A stretch of 64,000 nucleotides of DNA from Streptomyces sp. PH10-H1 (GCF_030063355.1 NZ_JASISZ010000005.1:1-64000), one strand, 5' to 3'; positions 34,368-42,501 are shown, numbered from the stretch's first letter. Made by a program: numbers and translations. Notes: generated from the sequence alone by a model not told the origin.

Positions 34368-35171
34368 ATGTCTGCAGACCCATCAATGGTACAAAACGCG
34401 CAGGGAGATGCCGAGTCCGTCATACTGACCGCGGCCGGGCAGGTCGGCGTCCATGAAGGGCGTTCGAACGGCAACTGGAACAACATCCAGCGCTACAGCG
34501 ATGAGGTCCCCGGACTGGAGTGGTCGCAAGGTCAGCCCTGGTGTGCGACGTTCGTCTCCTGGGTGGCGCTGCGCGCCGGCGCCGCGAGTTTGCTCCCGTG
34601 TACCGCGTCGTGCACGACGGGCGTGGGCTGGTTCCAGGACCAGGGACGGTTCTCGGAGTATCCGGCGGTGGGAGCCCAGGCGTTCTACGGAGTCGGCGGC
34701 TCGGAGCACACCGGGGTGGTGGAGCGGTTCGACGCGACGTTCATCTACACCGTCGAGGGCAACACCAACGTGAACGGCTCCGCCGAGGGCGACGGGGTCT
34801 ACCGCCGGGTGCGGGAGCGCAAGTCGGCGCGGGTGTACGGGTACGGCTACCCCAAGTACGCCGGCGGCATCGACTCCGCCGACCCCGCCTGGCCCCGCCC
34901 CACCCCCGTCCCGCACCCGGTCGACCTCGAACCCTTCCCGGGCGCCCAGTGGTTCCACACCGCGCCGCACAGCCCCATCATCACCGCGATGGGCCGCCGG
35001 CTCGTGGCCGAAGGAGTCGCGGTCTACACCCAGGGCCCGGGCCCGCAATGGACCGACACCGACCGCCGCTCCTACGCCGCCTTCCAAGTCAAGATCGGCT
35101 ATCGGGGCACCGACGCCGACGGCTGGCCGGGGCCCGTCTCCTGGGCACAGCTGCGCGTGCCGAAGGGCTGA
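34368..35171 (+). CDS. CHAP-domain amidase with C-terminal peptidoglycan-binding domain
   Basis: A 267-aa protein. The N-terminal ~150 residues are CHAP-like with the catalytic Cys in GQPWCATFVSWVALRAGA and His in GGSEHTGVVERFD, then IYTVEGNTNVNG. After a Pro-rich linker (WPRPTPVPHPV) comes a PG_binding_1-like module (DTDRRSYAAFQVKIGY, GWPGPVSWAQL). There is no signal peptide or membrane helix at the N-terminus MSADPSMVQNAQGDAES, so it resembles a phage endolysin or a protein exported by another route. It is divergent from the SARP gene; a terminator hairpin lies at 35335-35361. Confidence 0.8.
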   Translation: MSADPSMVQNAQGDAESVILTAAGQVGVHEGRSNGNWNNIQRYSDEVPGLEWSQGQPWCATFVSWVALRAGAASLLPCTASCTTGVGWFQDQGRFSEYPAVGAQAFYGVGGSEHTGVVERFDATFIYTVEGNTNVNGSAEGDGVYRRVRERKSARVYGYGYPKYAGGIDSADPAWPRPTPVPHPVDLEPFPGAQWFHTAPHSPIITAMGRRLVAEGVAVYTQGPGPQWTDTDRRSYAAFQVKIGYRGTDADGWPGPVSWAQLRVPKG

Positions 35172-35334
35172 CCTTTCGCACGGATATTCCGGAATCGAAT
35201 TGCCATTCCACGCACATGAGTTCGCGTTACCGAGGCATTGGATATTTTCGCGCGGGGGGCGCCATGGCTCGATCCGGCACATCGGTGAGGAATTCGCCGC
35301 GAATCCCGCGACCGGCACCGGTCGAATGAGTGTT

Positions 35335-35361
35335 CCGGGCGGGGCGTGAAGCCCTGCCCGG
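35335..35361. terminator. Terminator hairpin between convergent genes
   Basis: CCGGGCGGGGC (35335-35345), GTGAA loop, GCCCTGCCCGG (35351-35361); 10 of 11 positions pair. It directly precedes the stop of the minus-strand Mrr-TerD gene and can serve both directions. Confidence 0.6.
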
Positions 35362-35363
35362 CC

Positions 35364-37421
35364 CTAGCCGACGTCGATGCCGTACTCCAGGACCAGCGCC
35401 TCGAGCCCGCCCTCATATCCCTTGCCGCCCATGACGAAGTCCCAGTCGCCGCTCGCCCGGCGGCGGAAGGAACCGAGTATCAGGGCGGTCTCACCGGACC
35501 GGCCGTCGGAGACCTCCAGCCGGCCGAGCTCGGCTCCCGAACCGTCCGACAGCCGGATGAACGCGTCGGTGAACCCGGACAGATCCGCCCGCGGATTGAC
35601 CTCGGGATCGATCGACACCGCCAGCACCAGCCGGTCGGCGCTCGCGGGCAGCGCGTCGAAGGCGACCCGGATCGCAGCCTTGTCCCTGGCGGGGCGGGCA
35701 ATGGCGCACACCGTCCCGTCGGGGGTCCGCGCGTTGTTGAAGAACACGAAGTGATCGTCGCTCAGCGCGCGGTTCCCCCGGCAGACGAGGGCGCACACAT
35801 CCAGCGCGACACTCCCCGACCAGTCCATGCCCAGCACGTTGTACTCGCCGGCGGGTACCGGGTCGGCGGCCGCCGGAGTACCCCGCTGAGCGGGAACACC
35901 CGCGCCGCCGCCGAGCCGGCCGCGCAGTCCGTGACGGCCCAGCAGGTCGACGAGTTCGGTGCCGGAGATCAGCGTCAGCGGTTTGCCGTTGGCGAAGGTG
36001 TAGGAGCCCGGACCAAAACCCGACGTCGTCACCAGGACGCCCTTGTTCGCCCCCGCCCCCTGCACCGTTCCGAACAGATCGCGCACCGCCGTGGGCGGCA
36101 CCGTATGGCGGTAGCGCTTCACCTGCACGATGATCGTGCCGCCGCTGATGGGATCGGGATCCAGCGCCTCCACATCGACACCGCCGTCGTTGGAGCGCTG
36201 CGTCATGACCGCCTGCATGCCACGGGCCCGGAACAGGTCCGCCACCAGCGACTCGAACTCGACGGGGTCCATCTCGAAGAGATCCGGATCCTCCTCACCC
36301 CCGCGCGAGACCATCCCCCTGCCGAAGTCGTCCGGCACCGCGCCGGGCCGCACCACGGCCCGCTGGTCGGGACGCGCGGACAGCCGGCCGCCCAGACCGT
36401 CCACCAGGCAGTCCACGGCGCTGACCTGCCCGAGGTTCAGCCGGCCGAAGACCAGGCGCTCCGCCAGGACCGTGGCGAGAAAGAGCTGCGCCCGCTGTCC
36501 GGTCGACGGGTCGTGGTCGTCCACGAATCCGTTCAGCGTCACGGAATCCAGCGTGCCGAACTCGTCCGCCGCGAACAGTTCCCGCAGCGCCAGCAGCACA
36601 CACTGCGCCACCACGTCCCGGTAGACCGCCCGCCGCTGCCCCACAGGACGGGCGGTCTCCTTGTCCTGGTCCGCGGTGACCAGGTACCGCACCGATTTCG
36701 CTCCGGGCACGATGTCGTAGCCCGGCAGCTCCCAGTTCAGTACGAGCCGCCGGCCGGCCGGGTCGTAGGCGCACGACACCTGGCGCGGGAACCCCTCCGG
36801 CCACGCCGTGGAGGCGTACAGCGCCGCGGAGAAGTACTCCACCACCGTGTCCGCATCCCCGCGGCGGAGGGCGACCGCGTTCTCCGCGATACCCGCGTTG
36901 TGCCGACGGATCTCCGCCAGCTGCGCGGCCCGCCAGCTGTCGTACTGCCGCCCGTGCGCCGTCAGTTGCTGCTGCCGCTGTGCCTCGGCGGCCCGCGCGG
37001 CCCGCAGGTCGCGCTCGTACCGGGCCTGCGCCTCCTGCGCCCGCCGCCCCGAGCCGAACCCCCACCCGGACTGCGGCTGATAGCCACTCTGCTGCGGCAT
37101 CCGGACGGGGACGGCGAGCCGGCCGGGGGCGAACGGCTCCAGCTGTTCCGAACGCAGCAGCGCCGTCGTGCGGAACGCCGGAGCCCGGCAGCCCACCGCC
37201 AGCAGCCGGGTCAAGGACTCGACGCGCGAGTCCAGTTCCTGCGTACGCCGCCTGGCGTCCGCCTCGCGGCGCTGCCGGTATGCCGTCTGCTGCTCACGAT
37301 GGCTGCGGGCGAGTTCTCGCTCGGCGGAGCGCTGCTCCCGCAGATGCGCCTCCAACTGGCGTTGTCTCTGGCGCTGCGCCTCAGCCCACACGCCGATCGA
37401 CCGGTTGGAGCGATTACTCAT
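35364..37421 (-). CDS. Mrr-type restriction endonuclease fused to a C-terminal TerD domain
   Basis: A 685-aa protein in three parts. Residues 1-~170 are strongly charged and coiled-coil-like (WAEAQRQRQRQLEAHLREQR). A middle region is of unknown fold, followed at about 385-470 by an Mrr-like PD-(D/E)xK nuclease: FESLVADLFRARGMQAVMTQ, GGVDVEALDP, IIVQVKRYRHTV (Q-x-K). The last ~180 residues are TerD: EYNVLGMDWSGSVALDVCAL then DDHFVFFNNARTPDG and GKGYEGGLEALVLEYGIDV. TerD domains bind Ca2+ and belong to tellurite/stress systems. The ATG at 37421 has a GGAGGGAGG tract upstream, rather distant. It is a possible anti-phage or DNA-damage effector; activity is untested. Confidence 0.85.
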   Translation of the reverse strand: MSNRSNRSIGVWAEAQRQRQRQLEAHLREQRSAERELARSHREQQTAYRQRREADARRRTQELDSRVESLTRLLAVGCRAPAFRTTALLRSEQLEPFAPGRLAVPVRMPQQSGYQPQSGWGFGSGRRAQEAQARYERDLRAARAAEAQRQQQLTAHGRQYDSWRAAQLAEIRRHNAGIAENAVALRRGDADTVVEYFSAALYASTAWPEGFPRQVSCAYDPAGRRLVLNWELPGYDIVPGAKSVRYLVTADQDKETARPVGQRRAVYRDVVAQCVLLALRELFAADEFGTLDSVTLNGFVDDHDPSTGQRAQLFLATVLAERLVFGRLNLGQVSAVDCLVDGLGGRLSARPDQRAVVRPGAVPDDFGRGMVSRGGEEDPDLFEMDPVEFESLVADLFRARGMQAVMTQRSNDGGVDVEALDPDPISGGTIIVQVKRYRHTVPPTAVRDLFGTVQGAGANKGVLVTTSGFGPGSYTFANGKPLTLISGTELVDLLGRHGLRGRLGGGAGVPAQRGTPAAADPVPAGEYNVLGMDWSGSVALDVCALVCRGNRALSDDHFVFFNNARTPDGTVCAIARPARDKAAIRVAFDALPASADRLVLAVSIDPEVNPRADLSGFTDAFIRLSDGSGAELGRLEVSDGRSGETALILGSFRRRASGDWDFVMGGKGYEGGLEALVLEYGIDVG

Positions 37422-37536
37422 CCGGGCACGCGCCCTCCCTCCGGGCCGCCTGACGGACCCGGAACTGTGCACTGGCGGACCGGCCAGCAGTACGACATAT
37501 CGCGGTGCTTCGACTCTAGTCGGCGCCCGGCCGGTG

Positions 37537-38055
37537 TCAGGCCGTTTCGGGGGCGGGGCCGCGGTGGAAGCGGCCGTCCAGGAAGAGGAGCGGCGCGCCG
37601 GGTTCGGCCTGGTGGTGGAGTACCTCGCCGATGAGGACGAGATGGTCGCCCGCGGGGACGATCCGGTCGCGGCGGCAGATGAGCGTGCCGATCGTGCCGT
37701 CCAGGAGCGGCACGCCGTACGGGCCGGACCGGAAGGGGAGTCGGTCGAAGCGGTCGCCGGGTCCGGCGAAGCGGGCGGCCAGTTCGCGCTGGTCGGCGGC
37801 GAGCAGATGCACCGCGAAGTGCGCGCCGGCGGTGAAGGCCGCCCGGTGGGTGGAGGCACGGTTGAGGCACCACAGGACCAGGGGCGGGTCCAGGGACAGC
37901 GAGGTGAAGGAGTTCACCGTCAGCCCGGCCGGCCGGCCGCGGCGGACGGTGGTGACGACCGCCACGCCGGTGGCGAAGCGGCCGAGCACCGACCGCAGCG
38001 GCCGCTGTTGTCCGCGCTCCGCCGCGTCCGTCGTCACCGCTCCGTCCGTCGTCAT
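37537..38055 (-). CDS. Flavin reductase-like (FMN-binding split barrel) protein
   Basis: A 172-aa protein of the flavin reductase (HpaC-like) family: LGRFATGVAVVTTVRRGRPA, GLTVNSFTSLSLDPPLVLWC and HFAVHLLAADQRELAARFAG, then the GDHLVLIGEVLHH strand. Such enzymes deliver FMNH2/FADH2 to a partner monooxygenase or act alone. Its ATG overlaps the TPR-protein stop by 4 nt, so it is the last gene of the candidate RiPP operon. No monooxygenase partner is evident in the operon, which makes its role there interesting. Confidence 0.85.
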   Translation of the reverse strand: MTTDGAVTTDAAERGQQRPLRSVLGRFATGVAVVTTVRRGRPAGLTVNSFTSLSLDPPLVLWCLNRASTHRAAFTAGAHFAVHLLAADQRELAARFAGPGDRFDRLPFRSGPYGVPLLDGTIGTLICRRDRIVPAGDHLVLIGEVLHHQAEPGAPLLFLDGRFHRGPAPETA

Positions 38056-40151
38056 CGCGCGGCTGCCGCCTTGCGCCGGCAGGTGTCCAGTGCCTCGGTG
38101 ATGTCGGAGTCGTCGGGGGCCAGTTCTGCGGCGATCTCCAGGTCGGCGAGGGCCTCTTCCCAGTGGCCGGTGTCCTGGTGGACGAAGGCGCGGTTGTAGC
38201 GCAGCGCGGGGTCGCCCGGCTGCAGTTCCACGGCGTGTCCGAGGTCGCCCGCGGCGATGTCCAGCTCACCCATGTCGTAGGCGAGGGCGGCCCGGCCGGA
38301 CAGTGCGGAGATCATGTCCGGGTCGGCCTTGAGGGCGACGTCGAAGGCGCCCCGGGCGGCGGTGAACTCCTCGCGCTCCGCGTGCACCTGGCCCACCACC
38401 ACGTGCAGATAGGGGTTGTCGGGTTCGTAGCCGAGGCCGGTGACCGCGTCCCGCATCGCCGCATCGAGTTCCCCGGCCTCCAGCAGCAGGCCCGCCCGGT
38501 TGACGTACGCGTCGACGAAGTCGGGTACGAGCTCCAGTACATAGCTGAAGTCGGCGAGGGCGCCCGCGGTGTCGCCCTCGGCGAACCGGAGGTCACCGCG
38601 ATTGTAGTAGATCTCCGGGAAGGGAGGGGAGAGCCGCATGGCCCTCGCGTAGTCCTCGAACGCCTCCTGCGGGCGCTCCAGCCGGCGCAGGATGTTGCCG
38701 CGTTCCAGGTAGTGCTCGGCGTGGTTGGGGTCCTCGCGGATAACGATCGCGTAGTCCGCGAGGGCCTCCTCGATCCGGCCGAGGCTGAGGTAGACACGGG
38801 CCCGGTTGTTCTTGAGCACGGAGCGGTGCAGCACGTGTTCGTCCGGGCCGAGCAGCTCGTCGAGGCTGTCGATGGCCTCGTCCACCAGCCGCAGCGCATC
38901 GGCCGGCTCACCGAGATTGACCTCCACCAGCGCCAGGCCGTTCTTGTAGAAGGCGCTCTGGAAGGCCCGTTCGCTGCGGTCCTCGATCAGCGACGCGGTG
39001 GCGATTGCGGAGTTCAGCCAGGACTTGGCCTTGAACTCGTCGCGGTCCTCGGGGTCGTTGTGCCGGGTGTAGAGCATGGCGGTGTTGTAGGCGGCGGCCA
39101 TGTGGACGCCGGGCTTGGTGGAGTTCAGCCGGGCCTGGTCGTCCAGCCGTTCGGCCTCGTAGGTACGGCCCAGGATGGAGAGCGACAGTGCCACTCCTTT
39201 GGTGAAGGCCCACCAGCGGTTGTGCTCGGTCCTGGGGTCGACCAGCGCCAGCCCCCGGCGGCCGTAGTCGACGCAGGCTTCGTAGAAGCCGTGGCACAAG
39301 CTGTGGTCCATGGCGTGGAAGACTGCGGGCACCCCGGCGCCGCCGGGGTCGGTGCCGTGCTCCAGGTGGTAGGCGATGGCGCCGAGGCGGAGCGACTCCT
39401 CGTCCAGCAGGGCGAGTTCGGCGGCGCGGCGGTCGTGCAGCCGGGCCCGCTCGCCGGGGTCGAGGGCCTCGTAGGCCGCGCGCGGGGCCGGCTCGTCGCT
39501 GGTGCAGTCCGAGGCCACGTAGTCCCACGCGTCGGCGGGTCCGCCCGCATCGGATCCGGCTGTCGCGCGGATCTGCCCGGCCTCCGTCAGCCGCGCGCGG
39601 CCGGCGAGGACGGACAGCAGCGCCTCGTCGTCGGGCCCGGTGCCGCCGCTGCGGACGACGACGGTCAGGTGCGCGGGGTCGATACGGCGGACCAGCGCGG
39701 TGAGGAATTCCAGGTCGGTGCTCTCGGCCTGGTCGGCGTTCTCCACGACCAGGACGCGCGGTCCGTCGGCGGCCAGACCGTCGCGGACGAACTCCACCAG
39801 GCCGTTGGAGATACGCGTGGTACGTAACCGGGCGTAGTAACGGGTGCGTTCGGCCGGGAGCGCCATGGAGGTCAGCGTCTCGCGGGAGTTGGGGACGACG
39901 GCGCTCAGGTCCGGTGCGGCGGAGAGGAGTTCGATGTCGTAGCGCTCGACGAGTTTCCGGTCGCGGAGCAGAACACCGGGCACCATGGCGCGTACGAGGG
40001 TCCCGGCCGCGGTGTACGGCCCGCGCAGCCTGCGGTGCGCGTCCACGGTCATGGCGGATCCGGTCGGCAGGCCCAGCCGCTCCATGACGGCCTCGCGGTC
40101 CCTGCGCAGCCCGCCGCGAACCCAGTGGTGAGTAGGGACAACCTCGTTCAT
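38052..40151 (-). CDS. Degenerate-ATPase/TPR protein of the candidate RiPP operon
   Basis: A 699-aa protein. Residues 1-~180 resemble part of a STAND/AAA-type ATPase lacking an evident Walker A: AHRRLRGPYTAAGTLVRAMV then LRTTRISNGLVEFVRDGL, with a Walker-B-like strand VLVVENADQAESTDLEFLTA. Residues about 330-690 are ten or so TPR-like repeats, e.g. EALADYAIVIREDPNHAEHY and AGALADFSYVLELVPDFVDA. AAAGGAG upstream of the ATG at 40151 is strong. It lies 35 nt after the M50-like gene and overlaps the flavin reductase gene. TPR proteins accompany several RiPP systems. Its function here is unknown. Confidence 0.75.
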   Translation of the reverse strand: MNEVVPTHHWVRGGLRRDREAVMERLGLPTGSAMTVDAHRRLRGPYTAAGTLVRAMVPGVLLRDRKLVERYDIELLSAAPDLSAVVPNSRETLTSMALPAERTRYYARLRTTRISNGLVEFVRDGLAADGPRVLVVENADQAESTDLEFLTALVRRIDPAHLTVVVRSGGTGPDDEALLSVLAGRARLTEAGQIRATAGSDAGGPADAWDYVASDCTSDEPAPRAAYEALDPGERARLHDRRAAELALLDEESLRLGAIAYHLEHGTDPGGAGVPAVFHAMDHSLCHGFYEACVDYGRRGLALVDPRTEHNRWWAFTKGVALSLSILGRTYEAERLDDQARLNSTKPGVHMAAAYNTAMLYTRHNDPEDRDEFKAKSWLNSAIATASLIEDRSERAFQSAFYKNGLALVEVNLGEPADALRLVDEAIDSLDELLGPDEHVLHRSVLKNNRARVYLSLGRIEEALADYAIVIREDPNHAEHYLERGNILRRLERPQEAFEDYARAMRLSPPFPEIYYNRGDLRFAEGDTAGALADFSYVLELVPDFVDAYVNRAGLLLEAGELDAAMRDAVTGLGYEPDNPYLHVVVGQVHAEREEFTAARGAFDVALKADPDMISALSGRAALAYDMGELDIAAGDLGHAVELQPGDPALRYNRAFVHQDTGHWEEALADLEIAAELAPDDSDITEALDTCRRKAAAAR

Positions 40152-40186
40152 GCGGACTGCTCCTTTGCGTCGCGTCGTGCGGCGGT

Positions 40187-41389
40187 TCAGTTGGCGGTGG
40201 CGAGGGTGCGGCGTCGGTAGCCGCGGACGGCGAGGATGCCCGCGAGGATCAGCTCGCCGAAGTTGAGGACCAGGAAGACGGTCACGTCCAGGACGTTCAG
40301 CGGCGAGGTGTCGGAGAAGAGCTTTCCGACGGCCAGCCCGGTGATGCGGATCGCGGCGGGGATCACGGCCGTGATGAGCAGCCCGGTGAGGACCGCGTAG
40401 CCGGTGACCATCAGCCAGACGTACCAGCGGGCGACCTCGCGGTCGCGCGGGGTCCAGGTCTCCGCGTCCACGATCTTGTCGCGCCGCCCGATCAGGCCGT
40501 AGAGCCGGTTCTGGAGCATCCCCTTGGCCACGGACTGCAGGTCGTTGCAGCCCAGCACGGTGGTGGCGAGGAAGTACAGATCGGTGCGCAGGAAGAAGTA
40601 GAACTGCCAGGCGAACCGGAGCAGTGTGCCGAAGGCCATCGCAAGCAGGAAGCGGCCCAGGAATCCGGCGAAGCCGTCCGAGGACACCAGGGGCACCGCG
40701 CCGAGGGTCAGCCCGGTCACGACCAGGACGTCGACGAGCATGCCCGCGAGCATCGGCAGGTAGCGCTTGCGCCGTGGAACGGCGACGAGTCCGTCGAGTT
40801 TGGTCAGGAAGACCACGTAGTAGAAGCGCCGGCCGATGCTGAGGGAGGAGTTGAGCCCGAGCCGGCGTCCGGCCAGCGCGTGGTAGGACTCGTGCAGCAG
40901 GATCCACGGCGCCTGGCCGAGGACGTTGCCGAGCGCGAGGGCCACCAGGGACGAGCTGGTGAAGAAGATGTTCTGGTAGGTGGGGACCACGGCCGGTTCG
41001 CGGAACATGGCGACGATGCCGGCGATGAACAGCAGTCCATACAGGACCCAGGCCACGGGCGAGAAGAGGGCCTTGCCCAGCCCCTGCCAGCGCACCGCGC
41101 GCACCTCGGCGACTTCCTCGCCGTCCGGCACGAGCAGTTCGAACGCCTCGAGGACTTCGAGGAATTCCACCATGTCGACCGTCTCGCCGTACTGGGTGTT
41201 GTACCAGCGGGCGGCGTCGTTCGGGGTCTCCCCGGTCTCCAGGCGGCGCAGCAGCGCGGCGCCGTCGGCAGGGAAGAGGCCGTAGGAATCGATATCGGCC
41301 CGGCCCACGGTGACCTCGTCGCCTTCCTCCAGGAAGGTCAGCGGGTACAGCCTGAGGGGTCGGTCGAGGTCCACTGCCGCGGCGTCCAT
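40187..41389 (-). CDS. PqqD-like domain fused to M50-like membrane metalloprotease (RiPP maturation/export candidate)
   Basis: A 400-aa protein. Residues ~10-85 look like a PqqD/RRE-type peptide-recognition domain (YPLTFLEEGDEVTVGRADID, GLFPADGAALLRRLETGETP, YGETVDMVEFLEVLEAFELL). The remainder has about six to eight membrane helices with HESYHALAGRRLGLNSS, an HExxH zinc motif inside a helix as in M50 site-2 proteases and YydH-like peptide proteases. The start is the ATG at 41389 rather than the adjacent GTG at 41392 because GAGG lies 5 nt before the ATG. It is the first large gene after the 30-aa precursor and hairpin; likely role is recognition and cleavage or export of that peptide. Confidence 0.8.
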   Translation of the reverse strand: MDAAAVDLDRPLRLYPLTFLEEGDEVTVGRADIDSYGLFPADGAALLRRLETGETPNDAARWYNTQYGETVDMVEFLEVLEAFELLVPDGEEVAEVRAVRWQGLGKALFSPVAWVLYGLLFIAGIVAMFREPAVVPTYQNIFFTSSSLVALALGNVLGQAPWILLHESYHALAGRRLGLNSSLSIGRRFYYVVFLTKLDGLVAVPRRKRYLPMLAGMLVDVLVVTGLTLGAVPLVSSDGFAGFLGRFLLAMAFGTLLRFAWQFYFFLRTDLYFLATTVLGCNDLQSVAKGMLQNRLYGLIGRRDKIVDAETWTPRDREVARWYVWLMVTGYAVLTGLLITAVIPAAIRITGLAVGKLFSDTSPLNVLDVTVFLVLNFGELILAGILAVRGYRRRTLATAN

Positions 41390-41468
41390 CACTACCTCAC
41401 TGTCACTGGTCCGCAGGAGTGCCGGTCCGGGTCGCGGACGTCATGGCCCGGACCGGCTGGAGCTCCGC

Positions 41469-41508
41469 GAGCCGCGGCGGGCCGGTATCAGCCGGCTCGC
41501 CGCGGCTC
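41469..41508. terminator. Strong hairpin between precursor peptide and maturation genes
   Basis: The arms GAGCCGCGGCG (41469-41479) and CGCCGCGGCTC (41498-41508) are exact complements, extended inward by a G-T wobble and GCCGG/CCGGC to a 17-bp stem with a 6-nt loop. Located 12 nt after the precursor stop, it fits the partial terminator/stabiliser that sets a high precursor-to-enzyme ratio in RiPP operons. Confidence 0.75.
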
Positions 41509-41520
41509 GGAAGGGAAAGG

Positions 41521-41613
41521 TCAGGCGAGGACGGGGCCGCCGCCGCAGTAGCAGGACGTGGCGGCGGAGGTCAGGCGGACAGTGCCGGCCTTGCGGACAA
41601 CGATCTTCTTCAT
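41521..41613 (-). CDS. Candidate RiPP precursor peptide (30 aa)
   Basis: A 30-aa peptide beginning MKKIVVRKAGTVRLTSAA and ending TSCYCGGGPVLA. The basic leader-like half is followed by a short core with Thr/Ser and a Cys-Tyr-Cys-Gly3 block, the kind of residues modified in RiPPs. An excellent ribosome site AAAAGGAG lies 6 nt before the ATG at 41613. A 17-bp hairpin follows the stop, then the PqqD-M50, TPR and flavin reductase genes on the same strand. It was found by inspection, since it is far below usual gene-calling length. No known RiPP class with this core is recognised. Confidence is high that it is translated and moderate that it is a RiPP substrate. Confidence 0.75.
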   Translation of the reverse strand: MKKIVVRKAGTVRLTSAATSCYCGGGPVLA

Positions 41614-41718
41614 GTTGTGCTCCTTTTCCGTGATGTGACGCATCGTCGGACGCGGTCGCGGCCGATGCTCCCGACGGGCGGGAGGGTCTGGGTGGCGCAA
41701 AGGAACAGAGACTGATGT

Positions 41719-41741
41719 GAATGAGATTCGCGCTCTCATTC
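41719..41741. promoter_or_regulatory. 8-bp perfect inverted repeat upstream of precursor gene
   Basis: GAATGAGA, 7-nt spacer, TCTCATTC, located 106-128 nt upstream of the precursor ATG and in the divergent region with the EspR-like regulator. The surrounding 41614-42014 region is 401 nt with no other gene recognised. It is a candidate operator for the RiPP promoter. Confidence 0.5.
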
Positions 41742-42014
41742 ATCTCCGCTCACAGGCTGGCACGCGTCCACTCGGGCGTCAACAGCCTTGAGTGCGCCTG
41801 GATTTGACCGCCGACACATCGGATGTCCGGCCAACCACCCTTCTGATCAAGCCAGTTGCAGCCCATAGCACAACGTGATGAACGTGCACCCGGTCTCCAC
41901 AGGCAGGGCGGTCAGATCCTCGCCTCACCAACTAAGATGCGGGGAACGCAGAGCGGACCCCACCCGCGCTTACCACAGGCGATACGCAGGGCACTCGACC
42001 AAGGGAGGTATGCG

Positions 42015-42443
42015 GTGCCTGATCCGATGTCTGGCACCCCGACGCTCGCGGACAAGATCGACCGGCTGTTCGACGTCGTCCGCGGCCCGGACCACGCGCC
42101 GTACACCCACGAGGAGGTGGCACGCGCGTGCCGCGAGGCCACCGGGGAGAGCTTTTCAGCCACTTATTTGTGGCAGCTGCGCACGGGACGAAGGGACAAT
42201 CCGACCAAACGTCACCTCGAAGCGCTGGCTCAATTCTTCCAGGTGCCGCCGACGTATTTCTTCGACGACCAGCAGAGCGCCCAGATAGCGCAGGAGCTCC
42301 AGCTCCTCGGGGCACTGCGGGACGCGGGGGTACGCGAGGTGGCGTTGCGTGCGGTCAACCTGTCGCCCGAGGGCCTCGGAACCATCAGCGACATGATCGA
42401 AGTCATCGCCCGCAGAGAGGCGGGATTGCGCCGCGCAGACTGA
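42015..42443 (+). CDS. EspR-like XRE-family regulator
   Basis: A 142-aa DNA-binding protein: LADKIDRLFDVVRGPDHAPY, a helix-turn-helix in SFSATYLWQLRTGRRDNPTK, then HLEALAQFFQVPPTYFFDDQ and a C-terminal dimerisation helix pair (LLGALRDAGVREVALRAVNL). The layout matches mycobacterial EspR and its Streptomyces relatives. The GTG at 42015 has GGGAGG 6 nt upstream, whereas earlier in-frame codons have none. It is the first gene of a three-gene set with the ImmA/IrrE-like and DUF6545-like genes and is divergent from the RiPP operon, so it may regulate either. Confidence 0.85.
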   Translation: MPDPMSGTPTLADKIDRLFDVVRGPDHAPYTHEEVARACREATGESFSATYLWQLRTGRRDNPTKRHLEALAQFFQVPPTYFFDDQQSAQIAQELQLLGALRDAGVREVALRAVNLSPEGLGTISDMIEVIARREAGLRRAD

Positions 42444-42471
42444 TATCCACTGGTCCACCCCTGGGCATAGG

Positions 42472-42501
42472 ATCGCTCATCGCTCATATCGCTCATGAGC
42501 G
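42472..42501. repeat. Direct repeats of CGCTCAT
   Basis: ATCGCTCAT-CGCTCAT-ATCGCTCAT followed by GAGCG, between the EspR-like and ImmA-like genes. Three close copies of a 7-mer just upstream of a ribosome site look like a regulator binding array. Confidence 0.55.

Noticed and set aside
38052..41613. FxSxx-COOH or daptide RiPP class
   Set aside because: No radical-SAM enzyme, no FxSxx C-terminus, and no aminotransferase/oxidative decarboxylase/methyltransferase set.
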